Origin: Verticillium longisporum
Lineage: Eukaryota > Ascomycota > Sordariomycetes > Glomerellales > Plectosphaerellaceae
DNA length: 64,000 bases
Assembly (NCBI GenBank): GCA_019188255.1
Contig: JAETXT010000003.1
Location: forward strand, 1,364,001-1,428,000
Direction: 5' to 3'
The position numbers and the translations under genes were made by a program. A model generated the notes under the pieces. That model saw only the letters and a program-made list of their open reading frames with translations. It did not search any database and was not told the DNA's origin. This document shows positions 32,918 through 46,508 of this stretch, in pieces; position 1 is the first letter of the stretch, and the number at the start of each line of letters is the position of its first letter.

Positions 32918-34293
32918 GGGGTTGCTGGTGCTAAGACAATCTTGCAGACCTCATCCACTTTTGCTGGCGCGAACGCGATCAACCCATGGACGACCCCGAG
33001 CTCGACCTCGTCATGGTGCCCACGGACGGCCAGTTCATCCCACACCACAGCGGCGACAAGGCATCCTCCAAGACGAACGGCCGCATCTTTGTCCTCAAGT
33101 TTGCCTCCTCGTCCGCCCGACACTTCTTCTGGCTGCAGTCGAAGCCCCAGTCGCCCAGCGGCGATCCCAGCTGGTTCAGTCCCCGGGATCGCAAGATCGG
33201 AGACATAGTGCACGAGCTGCTGCAGGGCGAGGACGTCGACGTGCAGCGCGAGCTCGCGCCAGTGTCGGGCGGAAACCAGGGCGATGACGACGATGACGAC
33301 GATGACGAGATGGAGGATGCCGACAACGACAGGTCCGGCCGCGCTGCCTACAGGGGCGGCGGCGGCGGTGCCGGCGCCGACGCCACGGGAGGAGACGTCC
33401 GAGAAGAGGGCGAAGATGCCCGAGAGGGCGGCAGCGACGGAGCACGAGCGTAGGTCATACCCATGGTCGTGTTGGCAGTGATGCCGTGCGGGCGATTTGG
33501 TGTCTTCGGTGTCCATGGTCTCGTGCAGATTGGGGCCTCGAGGCGGGGGGCGGGGGGCGAATTGGAAGACGAATGCCGGAGACAGGGGCATGGTGTACTT
33601 TATTAGACAACCCAAAAGACTCATGGTTCGGGGCTCTACTCTTTCTTGCTTGGCACATGGACATGGACATCACGGCGCGCGCGAGCTTGTTTGAGGAGGG
33701 AGCGAGGCTGACACTGTTGCAGAGCTGGTTCGGGTGCGCGCGGGGCGCCCACGGATGCCGATGCTGCCGTCCGGAACTTTTTGCAGTCATTACAAGGGAA
33801 CGCCGGACTCGGCGGTGCGCAGGGTGGCCAGCAGCAGCGCGCAGGCGGCGCCGACAAGGCTTTCCCGCATCTCAACCACCTTTTGCCCAACGAGATCACG
33901 ATTCCCATGCTGCGCACAGCGTCGGAAGAGTACATGGACAGCCTGCTGAGCTTCCTGCCGCCGGCCATCCTGGTCCTCGCCACTGGGTCCGGCGACCTGG
34001 GGGATACGGAGCCGACGGCAGACGCGGCGGCGGCGGCCATGGCGTCCCTCAGCGTGGCGGAGAAGAAGACTGTGCTGGAGAGGGTGTTCAGGAGTCCTCA
34101 GTTCCACCAGGGGCTGGGTAGCCTGACGATGGCCATTCGCGACGGCGGCCTGCCCACGATCGCCGAGGCTCTGACGATCAAGGTCGCCAATGGGGGGTAC
34201 CTTCAGGGCGGCGGGATGCCCCTCGGTGGTGGCGAGGCTGTGGAGGCTTTCGTTGAGGGCGTCAAGAAGACTGTGCAGGAGAAGAAGGAGTAG
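32591..34293 (+). CDS. RPN13: Proteasome ubiquitin receptor Rpn13/ADRM1
   Basis: 19S regulatory particle subunit that binds ubiquitin and, through its C-terminus, UCH37-type deubiquitinases. Four exons: 32591-32641, 32714-32783, 32948-33449 and 33723-34293, 397 residues. The N-terminal PRU domain starts LITFKAGMCDVE, then KVKPQPRPGYIYLYSDDDLIHFCWRERDQ and GRIFVLKFASSSARHFFWLQ. An acidic run (eight Asp) and a Gly/Glu-rich linker follow. After intron 3 the frame resumes DAAVRNFLQSLQGNAG and a DEUBAD domain (LNHLLPNEITIPMLRTASEEYMDSLLSFLPP...SPQFHQGLGSLTMAIRDGGLP). Intron 3 is chosen with the acceptor at 33722 after CTGACACTGTTGCAG, because the next CAG (33786) would break the frame. Intron 2 is almost entirely a tetranucleotide-based repeat. 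Confidence 0.93.
32804..32921. repeat. GCTTGC-based microsatellite inside RPN13 intron 2
   Basis: Alternating GCTTGCTTGC and GCTGCTTGC units (roughly a 13-17-bp period) fill about 118 of the 164 intron bases, up to about 25 nt before the acceptor. The plus strand is pyrimidine-rich with no purine-rich interruptions. Confidence 0.93.
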
Positions 34294-34713
34294 GCGGATG
34301 GGCCGGTGGGCTGCAGCTATGCAAGGTAGTCAGGTGTTGATGAGGCCTCATGTGTTGGAGGTGTAGTAGAGGTGTAGGCTCCATGAACCTTGTGTTGGAT
34401 GGTCAGGTGGCCTCCCTGTCAGATTGAAAACAGATGGCAAACTTCAACTCTATACTCTCTCTTGTCTTGAATGGATCATGAGTCTGTCCATTCGATCTTG
34501 TCAAGTAACCTACCTTGGTATCTAGAATAAGGCAGAGACAGATGACCCCCACTTTCGCGCAAACAGTGCCCCCACTCTTCAACGTCACTCTGGTCCCTGA
34601 GCTCCTGCAGCTTCAGGCATCTCAGTCTCAATCCCGGCTTCTCAACTTTCCCATCTCCCATCTCCCATCTCCCATCTCCATCTTCCCACCCCAGCCTACC
34701 CACAGCCGCGATC

Positions 34714-36159
34714 ATGGCCGACGCAACAATGCATCCGCCGTTGCCCACGTCGGAAGACGCATTCGCCCAGGACGACCGCATCTCCTTCTCTCGCCTCGAT
34801 AACAAGTACATTGCCGTCAACGACGAGGACGGCACCGAGCTCGAGTTCGACCAGGCCACACGAAAATGGGTCCTGCCCCCAGACCATGACGACGACAACG
34901 AACGAGAGCTGCAGCAACAGGACGCCCACCTCGCCGAGCTCGCCCAGAGCGGGAGCACCACCACAGCCCAGGACGTCAGCGCGTCACGGAAACGCAAAGA
35001 TGCGCCGCGCAACGGCAACGAGGTATGCGCCGCCGTGCACGAACCCGGACCGCGAGGCCAGCCCCTTGCCGAGGCCGGGCCCTCTCTCTCCTTTGTCTCC
35101 TCCTCCTCCTCCTCCTCCTCCTCTTCTTCTCATGGCCACGCAAGCAGCGCCGCGGCAACCGTGACCCCCTCGGACAGACGCACTAACCAGGACCCGTTCC
35201 TCCGCCAGGACCCCGACGACAGCGCCCCCGACAGCGGCAGCCAGACGCCGGCGGAGGCGGCGCCCGCCAAGCGGCCGCGGCCGGCGAAGAAGCCCAAGGC
35301 GCCGCCGGCGCCGCGGCAGAACACGGCCGTCTACGTCACGGGCCTGCCGCGCGACGCGACGGCCGACGAGGTGCACGAGCTCTTTTCGCGCAAGGCCGGC
35401 GTCGTCGCCGAGGAGATTGACAGCGGCCGCCCGCGCATCAAGATGTACACGGACGAGCAGGGCGGCTTCAAGGGCGACGCCCTCGTCGTCTTCTTCAAGC
35501 CCCAGTCGGTCGACATGGCCATTATGCTGCTCGACGACACGGACCTGCGCGTCGAGCCGTCGGGTCGCGGCTCCGGCCGCATGCGCGTGCAGGCTGCTGA
35601 CGCGAGCTACAAGAAGACGACGTACGACGACAACGGCGCCGCCGCCGCCGCCGCCGCCGACGCCAAGGGCAAGGCGCCCGAGGGCGCGGCGCCCTTGCCC
35701 CCGAAGCACCAGCAGCAGAGCCGCGCAGACCGCGACAGGGACAGGCAGAAGATCATCAAGAAGACGCAGAAGCTGGACGCCAAGCTCGCCGACTGGAGCG
35801 ACGACGACACGGCGGCGCTGCCGACGGCCGCGGCGTCCAAGTGGGACGGGCTCGTGGTGCTGCGGCACATGTTCACGCTGGCGGAGCTCGAGGAGGACCC
35901 GGCGGCGCTGCTGGAGATCAAGGAGGACGTGCGCGAGGAGTGTGCCAAGCTCGGCGCCGTCACCAACGTTGTCCTCTTTGACGAGGAGCCCGACGGCGTC
36001 GTCTCGGTCAAGTTTCGCGACCCGCTGGCGGCCCAGGCTTGCATTGCCATGATGCACGGCCGGAGCTTTGACGGCCGCGTCGTCGAGGCGTCGCTGGCGA
36101 CGGGGCGGGAGAAGTTTCGGCGATCCAAGGGCGGACAGGCCGACGAGGAGGACGAGTAG
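34714..36159 (+). CDS. CUS2: U2 snRNP-associated splicing factor, Cus2/Tat-SF1 family
   Basis: Nuclear RNA-binding protein that helps U2 snRNA fold and pairs with SF3b in spliceosome assembly (family role). 481 residues as one frame. The N-terminus (FSRLDNKYIAVNDEDGTELEFDQATRKW) resembles the short N-terminal module seen in Tat-SF1 relatives. A Lys/Arg/Pro-rich stretch precedes RRM1 (NTAVYVTGLPRDATADEVHELFSRKAGVV... GDALVVFFKPQSVDMAIML, about 207-290). RRM2 (LVVLRHMFTLAELEEDP... KLGAVTNVVLFDEEPDGVVSVKFRDPLAAQACIAMMHGRSFDGRVVEA, about 382-470) has the Tat-SF1 UHM character. An internal in-frame segment, 35023-35190 (168 nt), has donor GTATGC and a CTAACCAG end and may be spliced out; it encodes only low-complexity sequence. 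Confidence 0.9.
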   Translation: MADATMHPPLPTSEDAFAQDDRISFSRLDNKYIAVNDEDGTELEFDQATRKWVLPPDHDDDNERELQQQDAHLAELAQSGSTTTAQDVSASRKRKDAPRNGNEVCAAVHEPGPRGQPLAEAGPSLSFVSSSSSSSSSSSHGHASSAAATVTPSDRRTNQDPFLRQDPDDSAPDSGSQTPAEAAPAKRPRPAKKPKAPPAPRQNTAVYVTGLPRDATADEVHELFSRKAGVVAEEIDSGRPRIKMYTDEQGGFKGDALVVFFKPQSVDMAIMLLDDTDLRVEPSGRGSGRMRVQAADASYKKTTYDDNGAAAAAAADAKGKAPEGAAPLPPKHQQQSRADRDRDRQKIIKKTQKLDAKLADWSDDDTAALPTAAASKWDGLVVLRHMFTLAELEEDPAALLEIKEDVREECAKLGAVTNVVLFDEEPDGVVSVKFRDPLAAQACIAMMHGRSFDGRVVEASLATGREKFRRSKGGQADEEDE

Positions 36160-36451
36160 CGTTGGGACTTTTGGGATGAGGGGGGGGCAAAGCCTTTCAG
36201 TCACGGCGCACGCACAAAAGCATGTATGAATTGTGTTTTGTATTTATGGCCTCATGTCCTTCTCTCCTTCTTTTTTCCCTTGCATTCTGGAGGGGGGGAC
36301 TGCTCAAGTACAGGTAGGTACATACCTAAGGTAGGTACATACCTACGCTAGATGTCAAGCAATGCCGCGTAGTACTAAGAGCTGGTGGGTGCCATGAAGG
36401 CGCTCTCGGGTTGAACTTGTAAGAACTCACCAGGAAAAAGAGGTGAGCGGC
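36160..36451. other. Convergent 3' region with paired GTAGGTAC inverted units
   Basis: 292 bp between the convergent CUS2 and luciferase-domain genes. At 36311-36347 the segment CAGGTAGGTACATACCTA is followed by AAGGTAGGTACATACCTACG, two adjacent inverted repeats of the dispersed GTAGGTA family. Otherwise only 3' UTR sequence is expected. Confidence 0.6.
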
Positions 36452-37798
36452 TCATTTGGAAGAGGCGATGGAGGGGGTTCGCGACCTGTAGAGCACCTCA
36501 ATCTGTTCACTCTCGGCAGTGACGTACCATATGGCCGCCTCGATGATTCTGCACACGATCTGCAGCTCCTGGTCGTCTGGGGCCGGGTCAGCAAAGTCAG
36601 TCTAGAGCGAGGTATGGTCATGTTTGAGCCAGTGAAGAGTCTCGGTGCAGCTAACGACAAGAGAGAAGAAGTGCGATGCGAATCGAGATGTTGTTTTCTC
36701 GACATCTTTTTGATGATTTTCACTGTTTCTTCTCATTCCTGTTTTCCAACATGGCGAACGACAGAAAAGCAACTCACCCCTCGGCGCGTACACCATGAGA
36801 AACTCCTCGGGCACCGGCATGGCGCCGAACCAGCCCTTGCGTGCGAGCGGATGGCGCTGGCCCCAGCCCTTGCGCAGCACCTCGGCAATGTCGTCCGGGT
36901 GCAGCGTCATGTGCAGCGAGTGGTCCGAGTCGTGGACGTGGCAGACCTCGCCGTTGCAGGTGACGTTGACGGGGTGGCGCGCAAAGAGGCCGAGGCCGTG
37001 CTTCTCGAGGCACGAGCGGGCCGTGCCGAAGCGGCCTGGTCGGCGGGCGGCGAGATGCTCGAGGGTGCGGCGCGGGGCGCGGTACTGCGGCTTGGCGCCG
37101 TGCTGGTCGAGCTGGCGCTGCGGGGCGATGCCAGCGACGACGGGGCGAGGGCCGGGGCGGTAGGGGAGGGCGTCCACATTGGTGTTGTTGCTGCTGCTGC
37201 CGCCGCCGCCGCTGCTGCCGCTGCCGCTGCTGCTGCCGTGGACGCTGCTGGTCCTGCTTGGCGCGGAGTTGGTGCCGACAAGGAGACGGCCGCGGGTCGG
37301 CAGGCGGCCCGGTGTGGGGTCCGGGTCGGGCGGGGTGAAGGGATCGCGGAGGGCCCAGAGGCGGAGCCAGGCGATGCGGGCGTAGCCCTGAAAGGTAGGC
37401 GGCGTGCCACCGGGACCGAGCCCCAGGAAATTGTTGTAGTCGTTGTGGATGAGCAGCAGGAGGGGCACCGAGACGATGAGACACTCGGCGAGCGGCGTCT
37501 CGACGCAGTGGACGAGACAGACGAGGAGCAGGGTCAGGGCGCAGATGGTGGGGCCGTCAAGGGTCACGGAGACGGGTTTTTGCGCGACGATGCAGGCCAC
37601 GGCGAGGCTGTCCATGTCCAGTTCACGCTCGACGGCCAGGGCCTCGCTGTTGGGGGTCGGCAGAGACGTGGCGTGGGCATCATGGTCATGGTGAAGCTCG
37701 TGGAGCGGCGTCGTGGGACACGGGTCGAGTGACATGTCCAAGGTGTCCGGCGATGTTAGACAGGCATGGGCACTGATATGCTCGCCATCTAGACCCAT
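36452..37798 (-). CDS. Luciferase-domain (PF17648-like) membrane protein, uncharacterised
   Basis: Two exons, 36778-37798 and 36576-36452, with a 201-nt intron, give 381 residues. An N-terminal part of about 75 residues is followed by two hydrophobic segments (ICALTLLLVCLVHCV and CLIVSVPLLLLIH). Then come family-typical LGLGPGGTPPTFQGY, LRLWALRDPFTPPDPDP and LPYRPGPRPVVAGIAPQRQLDQ, SCLEKHGLGLFARHPVNVTC, GEVCHVHDSDHSLHMTLHPDDIAEVLRKGWGQRHPLA and FLMVYAPR. The second exon adds DDQELQIVCRIIEAAIWYV, completing the domain. The Pfam name is historical; no light emission is implied and function is unknown. A Ser/Gly-rich insertion (GSSSGSGSSGGGGSSS) interrupts the domain. Confidence 0.8.
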
Positions 37799-38175
37799 TG
37801 TCTGATGAGTGTGTGGTCTTCGGGGACAGGCTCGAGAGTGAAGAGACCAAGTCCTGGGAAGAGAGAGTGAGATGAAAAGGAAAGAAGAGGAGAAAATGAT
37901 TAGAGGGGATCGAGGTCTGTTTCATAAGAGTGCGCGAGAGGGAGGGAGCGAGAAGCACGCGCGCGCACACTTGCAAAGGTGCCCAAGCGGTCCAGGGTCA
38001 GGTCCCTTAGGTCAGGGCAGATGGTAGGTAGCCAAGCAACCAAAGTACCTAGCCCAGTATCGTTCATGCAACCTGTGGGAAAAGGCAGCGAGCGGTGCTG
38101 TACTATGTACACACTTTCTATGCGGGGTAGGCCAGGACTCAGGATTCTCGGTAGGGTCTCGACCGGACGATAGGG

Positions 38176-38217
38176 GAGGCGGCAGGCCGGAGGCAGCAGG
38201 CCAGAGGCAGCAGGCCA
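38176..38217. repeat. 14-bp tandem repeat, three copies
   Basis: The unit GAGGCAGCAGGCCA occurs three times with minor changes in the first copy (GAGGCGGCAGGCCG). Confidence 0.85.
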
Positions 38218-39162
38218 GCGGATCATGTCACAGGTGACGCTGATTTACGTCAAATGCTAGTGGACGCTTCGACCGCAGACCGCAGGTCTCGGGCGGAAAA
38301 GCTGGGTCCTCAGCGCGAGTCGGAGAAGGGGAGAAGGGGGGGAGGGGCTGGTTGAGAAGCCAGGTCCCTCCAAACATGCCATACATGCCTTTTTTAGTGC
38401 AAGGTCAGATAAAGAGACCCAGGGTCGGTAGACAAGCATGTGCCGTTGACGAAAGGAGAGGGGGGGGTTCCATTGTTGGGTAGCCACAGGACATAACGGG
38501 CTGTCGCTCGCTCGGGTTGATGAATGAACAAGGCGGTGTTACGAGCATAACGCTGACCCAAGCGCGTACTGTAGTCCACTTGGATGCTCACAGGTCATGA
38601 AGAGGCCTGCCGCTGCAGACCGGGGAGGTCAGACCGAACGAACGGCGGCCGCAACGAACACGTCAAAAGGACCAGACCAGGGTACGACGTCTGAAGACAT
38701 GGGCTGATGTTGCAATTCACCGTTGTGTCGGTTTGTGACTGGACCTGTCGAGGGGCGGGGGGCACGGGAGAGACTTGGTGAAAAGAAGGCTTGGCGAGGA
38801 GGCAAACCACATGACGTTGGGCTGATGGTGATCAAGACATGGTTTTGGCTAGCCGGGACCCCCCAGCGAACGAGGCCCGGTGCACAGCTGCCACGTGAGG
38901 GGCCTGTTAGCTGCCCACACCGGGGCACAGAGGAACGCTCCCCAAGTGTGGTCTGCTGTCCCATCGTTCCGTGCCGGTTGGTTGCTTCCATGTCTGCTGC
39001 ATTGTCCGTGGGGGGCTGACTGACTGGTGGTGTTGTCGCACTCGGGTCGTCGATTCTTTATGGGTTTGGCTGTGCCGAATCGTGTCTGATGTTCCTGTAT
39101 GCTAGGACGCCTTGAAGGACATGAATAGGTGTCTCATCATGTCGGGCAGTGTTGGCATTTGC

Positions 39163-39201
39163 CGAGAGTCTCAACCGAGAGTCCCAACCGAGAGTCTCAA
39201 C
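39163..39201. repeat. 13-bp tandem repeat, three copies
   Basis: The unit CGAGAGTCTCAAC is repeated three times; the middle copy has C in place of T (CGAGAGTCCCAAC). Confidence 0.88.
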
Positions 39202-39916
39202 CGATGCGGAACACGAGCACATGTAGACTCTGTCGATCGACAAACTCTCATAAACAGCCATGGTACTACACACCAAGATGGGTAGTCGTCAGCCCCTTTC
39301 CAAACTGCGGCCAAAGGTAAAATACCTGCTCCCTTCCTGGAAAAGAAGAGGAACAGGAGCAGCAACCAAAAATCTCAACGGAGACGGGCGACAGGGCCGC
39401 AGGGTTGTCGAAACTCTCAAGGTTCTCGGACACGAGGCTTAGAGCAGTATCTTTGAGGGGGTTTTGTTGGGCCCTTTCGATCGTGGCACGGCGATGCGGA
39501 TGCCTCGGGAGAGGGCCGTCGATATCGAGAGAATCGAGAGACCTGGCTGATGGAGTTTGCCTTGCTGACCTGGCGAGTGGTGCCGATGAGCTCGTCGCCA
39601 AGTTGCGAGATGCAGCTCTCTCTTGTCTTGGTTGACATGGCTCACCTCAGACATGTCAGGAGCTAGGCAGACAGTACTTGTCAACGCTCCTCTTCAAATG
39701 TTCCTCCGCAGCTCTCTACGGATGACGTTGAACCCGCTGACATTGGGCTTCTGCGAGCAACCTTGTTACGTTGCATTTCGTAGGCGCTGTTGCTCGTCAA
39801 TTGAACGAAGCCTCTCCTACCTGGTTAGGTTGCCAGGATTGCCTAGGTTGCCAGGATAGCTAAGGTAGGTAGGTGGCCAGGTAAGTCAGTACGCAGAACA
39901 TGATTAACATTGGCGG

Positions 39917-40092
39917 CCGGCTGAGGCTGAGGCTGATGCGTCTGCTGAGGCTGATGCGTCTGCTGAGGCTGATGCGTCTGCTGAGGCTGAGGCTGATGCG
40001 TCTGCTGAGGCTGATGCGTCTGCTGAGGCTGATGCGTCTGCTGAGGCTGAGGCTGATGCGTCTGCTGAGGCTGATGCGTCTGCTGAGGCTGG
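39917..40092. repeat. Higher-order minisatellite: 18-bp units in a 60-bp super-repeat
   Basis: The basic unit GATGCGTCTGCTGAGGCT is repeated; after every third unit an extra GAGGCT hexamer is inserted, giving a 60-bp period. The blocks 39961-40020 and 40021-40080 are identical. A degenerate GGCTGAGGCTG start and a final GGTGTG mark the ends. Confidence 0.96.
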
Positions 40093-40634
40093 TGTGTTGA
40101 TGGGAGCCTGGTGTAAGTACATGGTACTTCGGTGGAGCCAGCAAGAGACATGATTGGTCAAGGATGGCCCGTTGCTCCTGACAACGGCCCATCACGTCGC
40201 CCGCATGATTAACCAATCAAAGACCCGAATGCCAGGCTTCCTGTTTCCATCTGATGGCCCATGGCCGATGACCACCAAACTTGGCACCTGCTTGCTGGGA
40301 CGACTTGGTACTGCCTCATCAAGCTCAGATGGCCTTGCCTGATTCTCCGCCATATCGCGAGAGCTTCTCCCTACTTTAACCTTGTACCACATAGCCACCC
40401 TGCCGCCCATCTGCCACCCAGCAACTCGTACATTCACAAGCCTTTTCCGTGTACCACTGCAACAAACCCTCGACCGAGTGCCCGACCGAGTGCCCCGCCA
40501 TTCCAAGGGCCGTTGCCCGCCGTCAAAGTTGAACTGACTACATTCCAACGCATCTGTGAGTGCCGACACAAGCGTTGCTGCAGAACATTCCTCTGACGCC
40601 TCCATATTCAGTGAGCACGGGCAGGTCGACCACA

Positions 40635-43316
40635 ATGGGTCTCCTCTCAAATCCCCTCCGCACACGTCGAGGACGGCCCTCGAGGCTGCCCTTCTACGAA
40701 AAGGTCCAGAAGGAGCGACTGTCCGACGACGAAGCCTACTACGCATCATCCGACGACTCTGATGTTTACTCCGACGAGTCGCTCCCCAGCACCGGGAGCT
40801 CGAGGCAATCCGCCTCGTCCCACACAAGCGATGCCCTGATGCTGCCGAGGAAGCCCGTCGGCCCCCAGCGGCCCGGCCGCCTACAATTCTACAGGCTGCC
40901 CAACAAGATCGTGCGCTACATGTGCCTGGGCCTCGTTCTGTTCATCGGCATCATGATCTTGAGTCTGGTGCGCGCCAGCCAGAACGAGAACCAGAGGTTA
41001 GCCCAAGGCAAGGTCGCCAAAAAGCCCGACCCTCCTCCGCTCTGGGAGCAATTTGACTTCTTGACGAGGTACTACGGCGGCATCAGGACCCTGACCCCCG
41101 TCGCCAAGAACAAGCCCCAGTACCCAGGCTCGCTGGACGACCTGCCCCTCGACGCCCTCGACGTCAACGTCACCGACACCCAGACCTCAGAGGACGGCAT
41201 TGACGATGCCGCTTCCAAGCGTGCACTGCCCGAGAGCAAGCTCTTTGTCAACCACCCCGGCTCCATCTTCACCACCAACCCCGAGCACGTCCACGAGTGC
41301 TTCCTCGACGCCGACAACAAGGTCCGCGTCCCTGCGCTTCGCTACTACGAGGGCCGCCCCCAGGGCTTCCCCGACAATGTCCTGGGGTCTTACGAGCTCC
41401 TCGGCTTGCCTGATGACATCTGCTACGAGCGTTACGGAAGATACGGGCCCTACGGCTTTGGCTACTCTCTCCGCGCTGGCGGTCTCGGTGTCGGCGAGCA
41501 CGGCGAGCTCGAAGGTTCCTCGTCTGTCTGGGAGGACTCCAAGGTCGATTACACCAAGGTGAACTGGGCTGATGCGCAGCGACGGTGCTACCAGAGCAAC
41601 GAGGCTCGGTACAAGTCACTGCCCCCGCGCACACCTTCGTCCCACGGCTTCTACATCGGTCATGGTTCGTCGTCTGGCTCCCTGGCCGCTCGAGACGCCG
41701 AAGCTGCCGCCCCTCCTGATACCAAGTCGAACGCTACCACGACACCTCCTGCCAAGACCAACGACGCCACAGACAAGGTCGACCACGTGGCCGAGTCCGA
41801 CAAGAGGTCGCGCACTGCCATCGTCATCCGGGCCTGGGACGAATACCTCTTCCGTGAAGACGATGTTATGAACATTCGCTCCATCATCTCTGAGCTTTCC
41901 CTCGCTTCTGGCGGCCGCTACGATATTCACCTGCTTGTCCAAGTCAAGAACGACGGCGCTCACCCGATCTGGGCTGATCACGAAGCCTACGAACAGCGCA
42001 TCAAGGATAGCATCCCTGAGGAGTTCAGGGGCTTGGTGACACTCTGGACCGAGACGCAGATGCTTTCCATCTACCAGGGCATGCACGACCGTTTCAGCAG
42101 GGGCCCGGACCTACCCGTCCACGGTGTGTACCGCGGTCTGACCATGGCCCTACAGTACTTTGCCTACAACCACCCCGAGTACGATTACTACTGGTCGTGG
42201 GAGATGGACATTCGCTACACCGGTCACCACTACGACCTGCTGTCCAAGGTGGAGAACTGGGCGCGTGAGCAGCCTCGCAAGGGTCTCTGGGAGCGCAACT
42301 CTCGCTTCTACATCCCGAGCATCCACGGCTCGTGGGAGGATTTCCGCCAGATGTCGCGCGTCCAGACCGAGATGGGCACCACGAATGCCGACAACGTCTG
42401 GCACGATATCCCCGGCGCCAAGAGCAACGACAAGGCGGCAACAACGGGGGAGAAGCCCATCTGGGGTCCTGAGCGTCCCACTGACGAGGACGACTGGTTC
42501 GAGACGGAGAACGATCCAAAGCCGCCCACCGGTTCCGAAAAGGAGAAGAGCGCTTGGGGCATCGGCGAGGAGGCCGATCTCATCGCGCTGAACCCCATCT
42601 TTGACCCGGAAGGCACCACTTGGGGCCTCGCCGAGGATATTACGGGCTACAACAAGAACAACCGCTCCGAGCCCCTGCCGCCGCGCCGCGCCCACATTGT
42701 CACGGCCTCGCGCCTTTCCCGCCGCCTTCTAATGACCATGCACCAAGAGACGGCCCACAAGTTGCACTTTGCGATCCCTGACATTTAGCCTGCGACGGTC
42801 GCCTTCCACCCCGACTCCTAGGCCGTCTTCGCCCCGCACCCACAGTGCGTAGACCGCGAGTGGCCCATTCAGTACTTTGGCGCCGTCCTCAACGCCGGCA
42901 AGAACGGCGCCAGCGGCGGCAGCCGCATGTCCGTCTTTGGTCAGCGCGAGCACAACATGCGCGGCCTCACGTGGTTCTACAACTCGGGCTTCGGCCCCAA
43001 CCTCTACCGCCGCTGGCTCGGCCTCAAGGTCAACAATGACGGCGGCGAGGAGTTTGAGCTCGTCGAGGACGCCACCAAGGACGGCAAGACGGTCGGCCAC
43101 CTGCGCGGCGGCGAGGGACGCATGTGCCTCCCACCCGTGCTCATCCCCCCCTCCAAGGACGTCGGCCTCCCGGACGAGGGCAAGAAGGACCCCGAGGAGG
43201 AGAAGAAGCAGGCCGCCGAGAAGGAGGCCGAGGACAGGCTCAGGCAGAAGGAGGAGGAGGAGCAGGAGGGCGGAAACGGCGGCAAGGAGGTTCCGCAGTC
43301 TGGGCCGGGATCTTGA
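40635..43316 (+). pseudogene. DUF3405 type II membrane protein with two in-frame TAG stops
   Basis: Frame of 893 codons starting MGLLSNPLRTRRGRPSRLPF. A cytosolic Ser/Asp-rich tail is followed by one membrane segment (about 92-112, VRYMCLGLVLFIGIMILSL) and a lumenal DUF3405 domain: RTAIVIRAWDEYLFREDDVMNIRSIISEL, RYDIHLLVQVKND, YDYYWSWEMDIRYTGHHYDLL, MHQETAHKLHFAIPDI. The family is glycosyltransferase-like. TAG occurs at codon 718 (42786-42788) and codon 729 (42819-42821). The same frame then continues AVFAPHPQ, VDREWPIQYFGAVLNAGKNG and SVFGQREHNMRGLTWFYNSG to TGA at 43314. Between the stops PATVAFH is still family-like, so no intron boundary fits well and the lesions look like substitutions. 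The C-terminus is Glu/Lys-rich. Either decaying or sequence error; most of the domain is upstream of the stops. Confidence 0.8.

Positions 43317-46508
<3,192 letters not shown>

Larger units (their letters stand above)
37799..40634. other. Divergent intergenic region rich in tandem repeats
   Basis: 2.8 kb between the luciferase-domain and DUF3405 genes. No supported gene. It contains at least three minisatellites (38176-38217, 39163-39201, 39917-40092) and several GTAGGTA motifs (about 38025 and 39865). Long open frames across 39900-40100 on both strands are an effect of repeat units divisible by three. Confidence 0.55.

Noticed and set aside
33450..33786. RPN13 ending at TAG 33451 with a separate downstream gene
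   Set aside because: The GTAGGT donor overlapping the stop and the acceptor at 33722 restore frame and add the DEUBAD domain, giving a full-length Rpn13.
39843..40216. Repetitive minus-strand frames rich in HQPQQT or LSRRIS motifs
   Set aside because: They are translations of the minisatellite, whose unit lengths are multiples of three; all frames stay open.
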